DNA from: Tepidiforma thermophila
Lineage (GTDB): Bacteria; Chloroflexota; Dehalococcoidia; Tepidiformales; Tepidiformaceae
NCBI RefSeq assembly: GCF_002563855.1
Contig: NZ_PDJQ01000001.1
Coordinates: 1,054,001-1,118,000, forward strand
Reading direction: 5' to 3'
Length of the DNA stretch: 64,000 bases
Below the pieces are notes generated by a model, which saw only the letters and a list, made by a program, of their open reading frames with translations, was not told the origin of the DNA and ran no database searches. The number at the start of each line of letters is the position of its first letter. The first letter of the stretch is position 1. Shown here piece by piece: positions 48,935 through 58,005 of the stretch. A program made the position numbers and the translations under genes.

Positions 48935-49564
48935 CTATCGGTGGCGCTCCACCCACCGCCCCCGGAAGACCAGCAGGACACCTTCCCGGACCTCTACCTC
49001 CGCCCGCTCCCCCACCAGTTCGTTGTGCACGCCCCGCGGGCTGAACGGCAGGTCGGCATCCTCCAGCTCCCAGCGCAGGCCCCGCGTCGTCACCCCACGG
49101 CAGCCGCCCGGCGCAATCAGCGACACCACGGTCCCCGGCTCGCCCCGCACCTCCGTCCGGCCGCGTACGAGCCACACCTCGAACAGGTCGTCGTGCAGCA
49201 CCACCTCGTGGTCCCGGAACACCACCAGCACCGAAAGGTTGGCCAGCGCATGGTCTGCCCGCCCCCCGCCGGCCGCCGCCACATCCACCCGCTCCGCCCC
49301 CCGCTTCAGGGCGAACCGCACCGCCTTCTCCAGGTCCGTCGTCATCGGGTCCGGGTCCCGAACGAACCGCTCCCGCGGCACCGGCGCCTCCGGAAACTGG
49401 TCCATGGTGTCCAGGTCGCCCACCACCGCGTCCGGCGTGATGCCCGCATCGAGCGCGACCAGCGCCCCGCCGTCCGCTGCCACCACCAGGTCCGCCGCCG
49501 CCGCGAGCTCCTGCAGCAGCCCCGCCGAAGGCGGCTCCCCGTGGGCAATCACCAGCGCCCGCAT
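48935..49564 (-). CDS. thiN: Thiamine pyrophosphokinase
   Basis: The protein is 209 residues. It carries the TPK catalytic-domain motifs VVAADGGALVALDAGITPDAVVGDLDTM (about 26-53, in segments), DPDPMTTDLEKAVRFAL and GGGRADHALANLSVL; the B1-binding C-terminal half follows with VSLIAPGGCRGVTTRGLRWEL. It makes thiamine diphosphate from thiamine and ATP. I use the ATG at 49564; a TTG 27 bp upstream is an alternative because the ATG-proximal GGAGG is too close. Confidence 0.88.
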   Translation of the reverse strand: MRALVIAHGEPPSAGLLQELAAAADLVVAADGGALVALDAGITPDAVVGDLDTMDQFPEAPVPRERFVRDPDPMTTDLEKAVRFALKRGAERVDVAAAGGGRADHALANLSVLVVFRDHEVVLHDDLFEVWLVRGRTEVRGEPGTVVSLIAPGGCRGVTTRGLRWELEDADLPFSPRGVHNELVGERAEVEVREGVLLVFRGRWVERHR

Positions 49565-49610
49565 GCCTCCATTCAACCCGCCGGCGGGCAACCGCGCGAG
49601 CCCCGCATGG

Positions 49611-49640
49611 TTGTACCCGCAACCGACCCGCTGCTACCGT
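49611..49640 (+). promoter_or_regulatory. Promoter upstream of the PPOX gene
   Basis: TTGTAC (49611-49616) and TACCGT (49635-49640, in the GCTANNNT context) are 18 nt apart. The leader contains AAGGAG before the ATG at 49682. Confidence 0.5.
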
Positions 49641-49681
49641 CGAACCGGTAACGTCCACATCGTCTGTAAGGAGCCCCGCAC

Positions 49682-50080
49682 ATGCCTGCATCCATCCCCG
49701 CGTCTCACCGCGACCTCTTCGAAAAACCGAACTTCGGCCACCTCGCCACCCTCATGCCCGACGGCTCGCCCCAGGTCACCCCGGTCTGGGTCGATATCGA
49801 CGGTGACACCATCCTCGTCAACACCGCCGAGGGCCGCGTCAAAGCCCGGAACCTCGCCCGCGACGGCCGTGTCGCGATCTCCGTCGCCGACCAGCAGAAT
49901 CCCTACCGCTACATCCAGGTCCGCGGCCGCGTTATTGCCCGCACCCACGACGGCGCCGACGCCCACATCGATAAGCTCGCGAAGAAATACCTCGGCCAGG
50001 ACCGCTACCCCTTCCGCCAGCCCGGCGAACAGCGCGTCATCTTCCGCATCCAGCCTGAGAACGTCCAGGTCAGCGGCTGA
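49682..50080 (+). CDS. PPOX-class flavin/F420-dependent protein
   Basis: The protein is 132 residues with the split-barrel pyridoxamine-phosphate-oxidase-like fold: PNFGHLATLMPDGSPQVTPVWVDIDGDTILVNTAEGRVKARNLARDGRVAISV (seen in segments, about 16-70) and QVRGRVIAR. The size and pattern match the F420-dependent oxidoreductase branch, but cofactor choice between FMN and F420 cannot be decided. AAGGAG lies 7 nt upstream of the ATG. Confidence 0.82.
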   Translation: MPASIPASHRDLFEKPNFGHLATLMPDGSPQVTPVWVDIDGDTILVNTAEGRVKARNLARDGRVAISVADQQNPYRYIQVRGRVIARTHDGADAHIDKLAKKYLGQDRYPFRQPGEQRVIFRIQPENVQVSG

Positions 50081-50117
50081 CGCAGCCGCCCCGCTGGCTC
50101 CCGGTGCCCGCGCCCGC

Positions 50118-50123
50118 TAGCAT
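50118..50123 (+). promoter_or_regulatory. -10 element TAGCAT upstream of rfbD
   Basis: GCTAGCAT matches the recurrent motif and ends 8 nt before the ATG at 50132, so the leader would be only 1-3 nt. Confidence 0.45.
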
Positions 50124-50131
50124 CGGGAGCC

Positions 50132-50989
50132 ATGCGCATCCTCCTCCTCGGCGCCAACGGCCAGCTCGGCTCCGATATCGTCCGCTGCTGGCGCGGCCAG
50201 CCCGGCATCGACCTCCTCCCCGCCACCCGCGCCGACGCCGACGTTACCGACCTCGCCGCAGTCCGCGCCCTGGTCGAACAGGCCCGCCCGGCCCTCGTCA
50301 TCAACACCACCGCCTTCCACAACCTCCCCCGCTGCGAGCAGGACCCGGCCACGGCCATGACCGTCAACGTCGTCGGCGGCTGGAACGTTGCGACTGCCGC
50401 CCGCGAAGCCGGCGCCGCCGTCGTCCAGTTCTCCACCGACTACGTCTTCGACGGCGAGAAGCGCACTCCCTACCTCGAATCCGATGCCCGCCGCGCCCTC
50501 AACATCTACGGCGCCGCCAAAATCGCCACCGAAGACGCCGTCCGCATCGCCAACCCCGACCACCTCGTCGTCCGCGTCTCCGGCCTCTACGGGCTCGCCG
50601 GCTCCGCCGGCAAAGGCGGCAACTTCGTCGAAACCATGCTCCGCCTCGCCCGCGAAGGCCAGCCCATCCGCGTCGTCGCCGACCAGATCACTGCGCCCAC
50701 CAACACCGCCGAGATCGCCGAGGCCCTCCTCCCGCTCCTGCGCGATGGGCTCCGCGGCACCGTCCACCTCGCCGCCGACGGCGAAACCAGCTGGTACGAC
50801 TTCGCCCGCGCCATCTTCGAACTCCGCGGCATCGCGCCCGACTGCCAGCCGACCACCACCGCCGAATTCGGCGGTCCCGTCCGCCGGCCGCTCTACAGCG
50901 TCCTCGGCTCCGAACGGGTCCCCCGCCTGCGCCACTGGCGCCTCGGCCTCGAACGCTACCTCCGCGAAAAGCACGGCGGCCTGTCCTGA
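50132..50989 (+). CDS. rfbD: dTDP-4-dehydrorhamnose reductase
   Basis: The protein is 285 residues with an SDR-type N-terminus (LLLGANGQLGSDIVR) and the RfbD pattern DVTDLAAVRALVEQARPALVINTTAFHNL. STDYVFDGEKRTPYLE and YGAAKIATEDAV contain the catalytic Ser/Thr and YxxxK. It reduces dTDP-4-keto-rhamnose to dTDP-rhamnose or a related deoxysugar. rfbC lies two genes downstream; no rfbA or rfbB is in the window. The start is nearly leaderless. Confidence 0.9.
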   Translation: MRILLLGANGQLGSDIVRCWRGQPGIDLLPATRADADVTDLAAVRALVEQARPALVINTTAFHNLPRCEQDPATAMTVNVVGGWNVATAAREAGAAVVQFSTDYVFDGEKRTPYLESDARRALNIYGAAKIATEDAVRIANPDHLVVRVSGLYGLAGSAGKGGNFVETMLRLAREGQPIRVVADQITAPTNTAEIAEALLPLLRDGLRGTVHLAADGETSWYDFARAIFELRGIAPDCQPTTTAEFGGPVRRPLYSVLGSERVPRLRHWRLGLERYLREKHGGLS

Positions 50990-51051
50990 ATTCGCCACCT
51001 TCCGTACCATCCACCACCATGCGGGCCACGCATGGCCCGGTCGGAGGCCCC

Positions 51052-52092
<1,041 letters not shown>

Positions 52093-52096
52093 GCCC

Positions 52097-52666
52097 GTGG
52101 ACATCCACGTCTCCACAACGCCGCTCGAAGGCGTTCTGGTCATCGATACCGACTACTTCCGCGATGAGCGCGGCTTCTTCATCGAGGTCTACCACGAGCA
52201 GCGCTTCCGCGAGCACGGCCTCCCCACGAACTTCGTCCAGGATAACCACTCCCGCTCCGGCAAAGCCGTCCTCCGCGGCTTCCACTACCAGGACATGACC
52301 GCCCCCATGGGCAAACTCGTCCGCTGCACCGCCGGCGCCATCCTCGATGTCGCCGTCGACCTCCGCGTCGGCTCCCCGACGTTCGGCAAATACTTCGCCA
52401 TCGAACTGACCGCCGAGAACATGCGCCAGCTTTGGGTGCCCGAGGGCTTCGGCCACGCCTTCCAGGTCCTCACCGATGCCGCAGAGGTCCAGTACAAGTG
52501 CACCGGCCTCTACAGCCCTCCCTCCGAAGGCACCGTCGCCTGGAACGACCCCGACATCGGCGTCGACTGGCCCATCAAGAACCCCGTCCTCTCCCAGCGC
52601 GACCAGAACGGCATGAGCCTCCGCCAGTACCTCGAAAAGCCCGCCTTCCACTACCGCTCCGCCTGA
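52097..52666 (+). CDS. rfbC: dTDP-4-dehydrorhamnose 3,5-epimerase
   Basis: The protein is 189 residues from a GTG with GAGGAGGAG upstream. The cupin fold carries FFIEVYHEQRFREHGL, FVQDNHSRSGKAVLRGFHYQD (catalytic His region), AGAILDVAVDLRVGSPTFGKY and LWVPEGFGHAFQVL. Tyr/His ring-contact residues fit RfbC. It interconverts the C3 and C5 positions of dTDP-4-keto-6-deoxyglucose. Last gene of the rfbD-epimerase-rfbC operon. Confidence 0.92.
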   Translation: MDIHVSTTPLEGVLVIDTDYFRDERGFFIEVYHEQRFREHGLPTNFVQDNHSRSGKAVLRGFHYQDMTAPMGKLVRCTAGAILDVAVDLRVGSPTFGKYFAIELTAENMRQLWVPEGFGHAFQVLTDAAEVQYKCTGLYSPPSEGTVAWNDPDIGVDWPIKNPVLSQRDQNGMSLRQYLEKPAFHYRSA

Positions 52667-52709
52667 GTCGCGCGCTCACGGCTTGACCCGGCCCAGCTGA
52701 CGCCGGCGG

Positions 52710-52715
52710 TATCTT
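52710..52715 (+). promoter_or_regulatory. -10 element TATCTT giving a leaderless start
   Basis: TATCTT is followed by six bases and the ATG at 52722, with no Shine-Dalgarno sequence. A TTGACC upstream is too far (21 nt) to be an ideal -35. Confidence 0.45.
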
Positions 52716-52721
52716 TCCCCC

Positions 52722-54107
52722 ATGTCCCGCGCGCTTCGCCTCCTCCCCTTCCTCCTGCTCCTCGCCGCTATCGCTGCCTGCTCCGGCGAGAGCGCCCCGC
52801 CCGCCGATACCCCGGCCGCAGCGTCGCCCGCAGCGAAGGCCGAACCATCCCCCGCGCCGCCGTCGCCTGCACCCTCCCCCTCCCCGGCCGCCGGCTACCG
52901 CCCCCTCGGCACCAGCGCCGGCGTCGCCACCACCATCGCCGACCCCCGCTTCGACCCCGTCCCCGGCGCCCGCGCCAGCTACGGCATCCTCGGCCGCGCC
53001 GCCTACCGCATCGAAGTCCCCGAGAACTGGAACGGCGAACTCGTCCTCTTCGCCCACGGCTTCGCCGGCTTCGGCACCGAGGTCGCCGTCCAGAACCCGC
53101 CGCGCGCACTCCGCGAATTCCTCATCGCCAGCGGATTCGCCTGGGCGGCCAGCAGCTACAGCGAAAACGGCTACGTCCCCGGCATCGGCGCCGACGATAC
53201 CCTCGCCCTCAAACGCCACTTCGAAGCCGAGTTCGGCCGCCCGGACCGCACCTACCTCGTCGGCGCCTCCATGGGCGGCAACGTCGTCGCCCTCGCCCTC
53301 GAACACCACGCCGGCGAATACGATGGCGCCCTCGCCCTCTGCGGCGCCCTCGGCGGCATCGAACAGATCGACTACTTCGTCTCCTGGGTCGCCCTCGCCG
53401 AATACCTCTCCGGCCTCACCTTCCCAATCGGCGAACCCGGCGCCGACCTCACCTCCATCTTCCTCACCCGGCTGCCCGCCCGCCTCGGCACGCCCCAGGC
53501 GCCCACCCAGGCCGGCCGCCAGTTCGCCTCCGCCATCAAGTACCTCACCGGCGGCCCCCGCCCATTCTTCGCCGAGGGGTTCGCCGAGCAGTACCTCGTC
53601 AACTTCGGCCTCGCCATGGTCGACCCCGGGCGCCGGCTCCTCGTCACCCGCGCCGCTACCAACCAGGACCACGTCTACGCCATCGACCCCGGCCTCGGCA
53701 TCACCGCCGACCAGCTGAATGCCGGCGTCCGCCGCTTCGCCCCCGACCCCGCCGCCCGCAACGCCGACGCCCACCCCGACGCCGTCCCGACCACCGGGCG
53801 CATCACCGCGCCGCTCCTCACCCTCCACAACACCGGCGACCTTTTCGTCCCCATCTCCCTCGAGCAGTCCTACCTCCAGAAGGTCCGCGCCGCCGGCCGG
53901 CAGGACCTCCTCGTCCAGCGCGCCATCCGTGCCGGCGGCCATTGCCAGTTCTCGCAGCAGGAGCTCACCACCGCCTTCTCCGACCTCGTCCGCTGGGTCC
54001 GCGAGGGCGTCCGCCCCGCCGGCGACGACCTTTCCGGCGACCTCACCGATATCGGCCGCCAGTTCACCAGTCCGCTCCGCCCCGGCGACCCCGGCGGGGT
54101 CAACTGA
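52722..54107 (+). CDS. Secreted alpha/beta hydrolase lipoprotein
   Basis: The protein is 461 residues. The lipobox Cys is residue 20 (AAIAACSGE), followed by an Ala/Pro-rich linker. The hydrolase domain has an oxyanion-type loop LVLFAHGFAGFG, nucleophile Ser183 in GASMGGNV, a large lid region (about 215-300) and a C-terminal His in RAGGHCQFS. An Asp is likely in LLTLHNTGDLFVPIS. It would act on extracellular esters. The start appears leaderless. It overlaps the opposite methyltransferase gene by 8 bp. Confidence 0.8.
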   Translation: MSRALRLLPFLLLLAAIAACSGESAPPADTPAAASPAAKAEPSPAPPSPAPSPSPAAGYRPLGTSAGVATTIADPRFDPVPGARASYGILGRAAYRIEVPENWNGELVLFAHGFAGFGTEVAVQNPPRALREFLIASGFAWAASSYSENGYVPGIGADDTLALKRHFEAEFGRPDRTYLVGASMGGNVVALALEHHAGEYDGALALCGALGGIEQIDYFVSWVALAEYLSGLTFPIGEPGADLTSIFLTRLPARLGTPQAPTQAGRQFASAIKYLTGGPRPFFAEGFAEQYLVNFGLAMVDPGRRLLVTRAATNQDHVYAIDPGLGITADQLNAGVRRFAPDPAARNADAHPDAVPTTGRITAPLLTLHNTGDLFVPISLEQSYLQKVRAAGRQDLLVQRAIRAGGHCQFSQQELTTAFSDLVRWVREGVRPAGDDLSGDLTDIGRQFTSPLRPGDPGGVN

Positions 54108-54942
54108 GCGCTGCCAGCGCCTCCGCAATCGGCCCCGCCTCGCACCCGAACGCCGCCAGCCCCCGGTCCACCACGCGCCGCCGCCGGTCCACCGGCGCCA
54201 GCTCCGCCATCGCCAGCACCGATGCCCGCCACCGCTCCCGCGCCGGCCGCCCCGCCCCCGCCAGCCACGCCCGCTCCCACGCCGCGAAAAACCGGTCGAG
54301 CACGCCGCCCGGCTCCGCGTGGTGGATCAGCTCCTTCGGCAGGTACGGCTGAAACGCCCGCGGCCCCTCGCTGAAGAACCGCAGCCGCTGCCCGAACACC
54401 AGCCGAACCCTCCGCAAAGGCGGCTCCAGCCACCGACCCGGCGGGACCGGCTGCGCCGCCGTCCGCTCCCACATCCACCAGCACGCCAGCCGCCCGAACG
54501 GGTCGCTCGTCCCCTCAATGAGCAGCGCCCCCGGCGCCATTCGCAGTGCCAGCGTCTCCAGCGCCGCCCGGACCTCCCCCTCGTCGTACTGCCGCAGCAC
54601 GTTGAATGCCCGCACCAGCCCGGCCAGCTCCCCCTCGGCCAGCGGCAGGTTGAACCCCCCGCGCACGAACCGGAGCCCCTCCCGCGCGAACGCCTGCGCC
54701 CGCTCCGCCCGTTCCCCGTCGATCTCCACCCCAACCACCTCCGCCCGCGGGTTCACCCGCCGCAGCCGCTCGAACAGCTCCACCGTCGTCACCGGCACAT
54801 CGCCGAACCCGAGGTCAACGGCCGGCCCCCGCAGCGCCCGCAGCCGCTCCCCCTCCGCCACCAGCAGGTAGGTATCCGCCAGCCGCAGCCGGTTCGGCGC
54901 CGTCTTCCCCCGCGTCACCTGCCCCGCCGGTTTCGTGCCCAT
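54100..54942 (-). CDS. Class I SAM-dependent methyltransferase-like protein
   Basis: The protein is 280 residues from the ATG at 54942. The SAM-binding strand is VDLGFGDVPVTTVELFERLR and the next acidic loop is VGVEIDGERAERAQAFA; AGLVRAFNVLRQYDEGEVRAAL may be motif post I. GFGD replaces the usual GxGxG, so binding may be atypical. The C-terminal 120 residues are Arg-rich and not recognised. It lies between a secreted hydrolase (overlap) and a divergent monooxygenase. Substrate unknown. Confidence 0.68.
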   Translation of the reverse strand: MGTKPAGQVTRGKTAPNRLRLADTYLLVAEGERLRALRGPAVDLGFGDVPVTTVELFERLRRVNPRAEVVGVEIDGERAERAQAFAREGLRFVRGGFNLPLAEGELAGLVRAFNVLRQYDEGEVRAALETLALRMAPGALLIEGTSDPFGRLACWWMWERTAAQPVPPGRWLEPPLRRVRLVFGQRLRFFSEGPRAFQPYLPKELIHHAEPGGVLDRFFAAWERAWLAGAGRPARERWRASVLAMAELAPVDRRRRVVDRGLAAFGCEAGPIAEALAALS

Positions 54943-55038
54943 CGCCGAAATCCTCGCAAACCTCCCGGCCTGCCGCACCCGTGGACACGCTCCTCACCCG
55001 GTGCCAGAATCCTCGCACCCCTCACAGGAGGCCGCACC

Positions 55039-56673
55039 GTGACCTCGAACGCCCCGCAGTCCTTCGACAGCATCATCGTCGGCGCCGGATTTGCCGGCCT
55101 CTACCAGCTCATCCGCCTCCGTCGCGCCGGCTTCTCCGCCCGCGTCATCGAGGCCGGCGACAACGTCGGCGGCACCTGGTACTGGAACCGCTACCCCGGC
55201 GCCCGCTGCGACATCGAATCGCTCCAGTACCAGTACGCCTTCGACCCCGGACTCGCCAAAGAATGGCGCTGGACCGAGCGCTACGCCACCCAGCCCGAAA
55301 TCCTCCGCTACATCGAATTCGTCGCCGACCGCTACGACCTCCGCCGCGATATCCAGTTCTCCACCCGAGTCACCGCCGCCCACTACGACGAAGCCGCCGC
55401 CCGCTGGACCGTCCACACCGACCGCGGCGACCTCTACTCCTGCCGCTACCTCGTCATGGCCACCGGCTGCCTCTCCGTGCCGAAGACGCCCGAAGTGCCC
55501 GGCATCGAAACCTTCGAAGGCGAGTCCTACCATACCGGCGCCTGGCCCCACGAAGGCGTCGACTTCACCGGCAAGCGCGTCGCCGTCATCGGCACCGGCT
55601 CATCAGCCATCCAGTCCATCCCCATCATCGCCCGCCAGGCCGCCCACCTCACCGTCTTCCAGCGGACGCCCAACTTCTCCGTACCCGCCCACAACTACTT
55701 CCTCGATGAAGAGCAGTGGCGCGCCGCCGCCGAGCGGATCGCCGAGCTCCGCGCCGAAGCCCGAACCACGTCCGCCGGCATCACCGGCCTCCCGCTCAAC
55801 GATGTCTCCGCCCTCGCCGTCAGCGAAGAAGAGCGCCGCCGCGAATACGAACGCCGCTGGGCCATGGGCGGCTTCGCCATCGGCGGCGCCTTCAACGACA
55901 TCGCCATCAACCCCGACGCCAACGAAACTGCCGCCGAGTTCGTCCGCCAGAAAATCCGCGAAATCGTCCAGGACCCCGAAACCGCCGAGGCCCTCTGCCC
56001 GCGCGACTACCCCTTCGGCACCAAGCGCCTCTGCGTCGATATCGCCTACTACGAAACCTTCAACCGCCCCAACGTCAAACTCGTCTCCATCCGCGACAAC
56101 CCCATCGCTGCCATCACCCCGAAGGGCGTCCGCCTCGAAAACGGCGACGAATACGAGTTCGACGCCATCGTCTACGCCACCGGCTTCGACGCCATGACCG
56201 GCGCCCTCCTCCGCATCGACATCCGCGGCCGCGACGGCCTCACCCTCCGCGAAAAGTGGGAGCACGGCCCCCGCACCTACCTCGGCATCCAGGTCGCCGG
56301 CTTCCCCAACATGTTCACCATCACCGGCCCCGGCAGCCCCTCCGTCCTCAGCAACATGATCGTCTCCATCGAACAGCACGTCGATTGGGTCACCGACTGC
56401 CTCGAGTACCTCCGCGAGCGCGACCTCGCCACCATCGAAGCCTCCCCCGCGGCCGAAGACGCCTGGGTCAACCACGTCAACGAGGTCGCGAACCTCACCC
56501 TCTACCCCCGCGCCAACTCCTGGTACATCGGCGCCAACGTCCCCGGCAAGCCGCGCGTCTTCATGCCGTACGTCGGCGGCGTCGGGGCCTACGCCCAGAA
56601 GTGCGCCGAGGTCGCCGCCAACGGCTACGAAGGGTTCATCCTCCAGCCCGAGCCCGCTGCCCTCTCTCGCTGA
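55039..56673 (+). CDS. Flavin-containing monooxygenase, Baeyer-Villiger type (second copy)
   Basis: The protein is 544 residues from a GTG with AGGAGG upstream. FAD motif GAGFAG (about 15-20), NADPH motif GTGSSA, and the fingerprint FEGESYHTGAWP (FxGxxxHxxxWP) place it with cyclohexanone-type monooxygenases. It differs from the copy at 8976 and keeps the standard high-GC codon style of the core genome. Related enzymes convert ketones to esters or lactones using NADPH and O2. A thiolase and other acyl-CoA genes lie nearby. Confidence 0.93.
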   Translation: MTSNAPQSFDSIIVGAGFAGLYQLIRLRRAGFSARVIEAGDNVGGTWYWNRYPGARCDIESLQYQYAFDPGLAKEWRWTERYATQPEILRYIEFVADRYDLRRDIQFSTRVTAAHYDEAAARWTVHTDRGDLYSCRYLVMATGCLSVPKTPEVPGIETFEGESYHTGAWPHEGVDFTGKRVAVIGTGSSAIQSIPIIARQAAHLTVFQRTPNFSVPAHNYFLDEEQWRAAAERIAELRAEARTTSAGITGLPLNDVSALAVSEEERRREYERRWAMGGFAIGGAFNDIAINPDANETAAEFVRQKIREIVQDPETAEALCPRDYPFGTKRLCVDIAYYETFNRPNVKLVSIRDNPIAAITPKGVRLENGDEYEFDAIVYATGFDAMTGALLRIDIRGRDGLTLREKWEHGPRTYLGIQVAGFPNMFTITGPGSPSVLSNMIVSIEQHVDWVTDCLEYLRERDLATIEASPAAEDAWVNHVNEVANLTLYPRANSWYIGANVPGKPRVFMPYVGGVGAYAQKCAEVAANGYEGFILQPEPAALSR

Positions 56674-56700
56674 GCCGCCGCATCTCCTCGTACCGAAACA

Positions 56701-56733
56701 GGCGGGGCGCCCCGGATCCCGGAGCGCCCCGCC
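56701..56733. terminator. Bidirectional terminator between monooxygenase and thiolase genes
   Basis: GGCGGGGCGC and GCGCCCCGCC form a 10-bp stem with an inner CCGG/CCGG extension. It lies 27 bp after the monooxygenase stop and before the convergent thiolase stop. Confidence 0.6.
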
Positions 56734-56757
56734 ATCATCGCGTCATCGCCAGCTGGC

Positions 56758-57942
56758 TCAGTCCAGCCGCTCGATCACCGTCGCCGTGCCGATGCCGCCG
56801 CCGACGCACATCGTGATCAGCCCGTAGCGGCCGCCCGTCCGCTCCAGCTCATTGATCAGCGTCGCGAACAGCCGGGCCCCGGTGCACCCGGTCGGATGGC
56901 CGAGCGCGATCGCACCGCCGTTCACGTTCACCTTCGACATGTCCGGGTTCAGCTCCCGCTTCCACGCCAGCACGACGCTCGCGAACGCCTCATTGATCTC
57001 GAACAGGTCGATGTCCCGCATCGTCAGCCCCGCCCGCTGCAGCGCCAGCGGCGTCGCGGAAATCGGCCCCGTCAGCATCAGCTCCGGGTCCGAACCCACC
57101 ACCGCCTGCGAAACGATCCGCGCCCGCGGCTTCCACCCCATCTCCTTCGCCTTCTCCGGGTGCGTCAGCAGCACAGCCGCCGAGCCGTCCGTGATCTGGC
57201 TGGAGTTCCCGGCGTGGTGGATACCGTCCTCCTTGAAGCTCGGCTTCAGCTGCGCCAGCACCTCCACCGTCGTGCCGGGCCGGATCCCCTCATCGAAGTC
57301 GATGATGGCGTCTTCCCACTCCTCGGTGCCGTCCTCCTTCTTGATCTTCTTCTTCCCCGGCACCGGGATCATCTCGTTCTTGAAGCGGCCTTCCGCCTGC
57401 GCCCGGGCCGCCTTCGCCTGGCTCTCGGCCGCGAACTCGTCCGCCTCCTCGCGGGTAATGCCCCACTTTTCCGCGATCCGCTCCGCCGCGATGCCCTGGC
57501 TGCTCAGGTCATACTGCTCCCGCATCGCATCCGTGAACGGGAAGCCCAGCCCCTGCCCGATGTTCGCCCCCAGCGGAATCTGCGACATCCATTCCGTCCC
57601 GCCGGCCACCACCACATCGTGCACGCCCGAGGCGATCTGGTTCGCCGCGAAGTGCACCGCCTGCTGGCTCGAGCTGCACTGCCGGTCCAGCGTCACGCCC
57701 GGGATCGTGTACGGCCACCGCGCCGTCAGTACGATGTTCCGCGCCAGGTTGGTCGACTGCGCCCCAACCTCCGAGACGCACCCATAGATCACGTCATCCA
57801 CGATCTCCGGGTCCATGTTGTTCCGCTTCGCCAGCGCCTGGAGCAGCAGCGCCGAGGTCTCAACCGGGTGGTTCTTGCTCAGCACGCCGCCGCGCCGGCC
57901 AAGCGGAGTCCGCACTGCATCGACAATCACAACTTCACGCAT
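56758..57942 (-). CDS. Acetyl-CoA acetyltransferase (thiolase)
   Basis: The protein is 394 residues. The acyl-carrying Cys is in LDRQCSSSQQAVHFAA (about 90), the His in ALGHPTGCTGARLFATL and the second Cys in TMCVGGGIGTA. The overall size fits degradative or biosynthetic thiolases. It splits 3-ketoacyl-CoA in beta-oxidation or condenses acetyl-CoA. A palindrome and promoter directly upstream suggest regulation by a dimeric repressor. Confidence 0.95.
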   Translation of the reverse strand: MREVVIVDAVRTPLGRRGGVLSKNHPVETSALLLQALAKRNNMDPEIVDDVIYGCVSEVGAQSTNLARNIVLTARWPYTIPGVTLDRQCSSSQQAVHFAANQIASGVHDVVVAGGTEWMSQIPLGANIGQGLGFPFTDAMREQYDLSSQGIAAERIAEKWGITREEADEFAAESQAKAARAQAEGRFKNEMIPVPGKKKIKKEDGTEEWEDAIIDFDEGIRPGTTVEVLAQLKPSFKEDGIHHAGNSSQITDGSAAVLLTHPEKAKEMGWKPRARIVSQAVVGSDPELMLTGPISATPLALQRAGLTMRDIDLFEINEAFASVVLAWKRELNPDMSKVNVNGGAIALGHPTGCTGARLFATLINELERTGGRYGLITMCVGGGIGTATVIERLD

Positions 57943-57953
57943 TGAGGGGTCCT

Positions 57954-57967
57954 TTCGTTCGAACGAA
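57954..57967. promoter_or_regulatory. Perfect 14-bp palindrome at the thiolase promoter
   Basis: TTCGTTCGAACGAA reads the same on both strands. It lies between the -10 box and the ribosome binding site of the thiolase gene, about +5 to +18 of the expected transcript. This is a typical repressor site, and the length and form fit TetR-type regulators. The regulator is not encoded next to it. Confidence 0.55.
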
Positions 57968-57978
57968 CTGTCCCCTGC

Positions 57979-57984
57979 AGTGTA
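57979..57984 (-). promoter_or_regulatory. -10 element of the thiolase gene
   Basis: TACACT on the minus strand predicts a start near 57972. The -35 region is weak. The palindrome at 57954-57967 follows immediately, so a bound protein would block the polymerase. Confidence 0.4.
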
Positions 57985-58005
57985 CGGCCGCCTCCCGCGC
58001 CCGTG

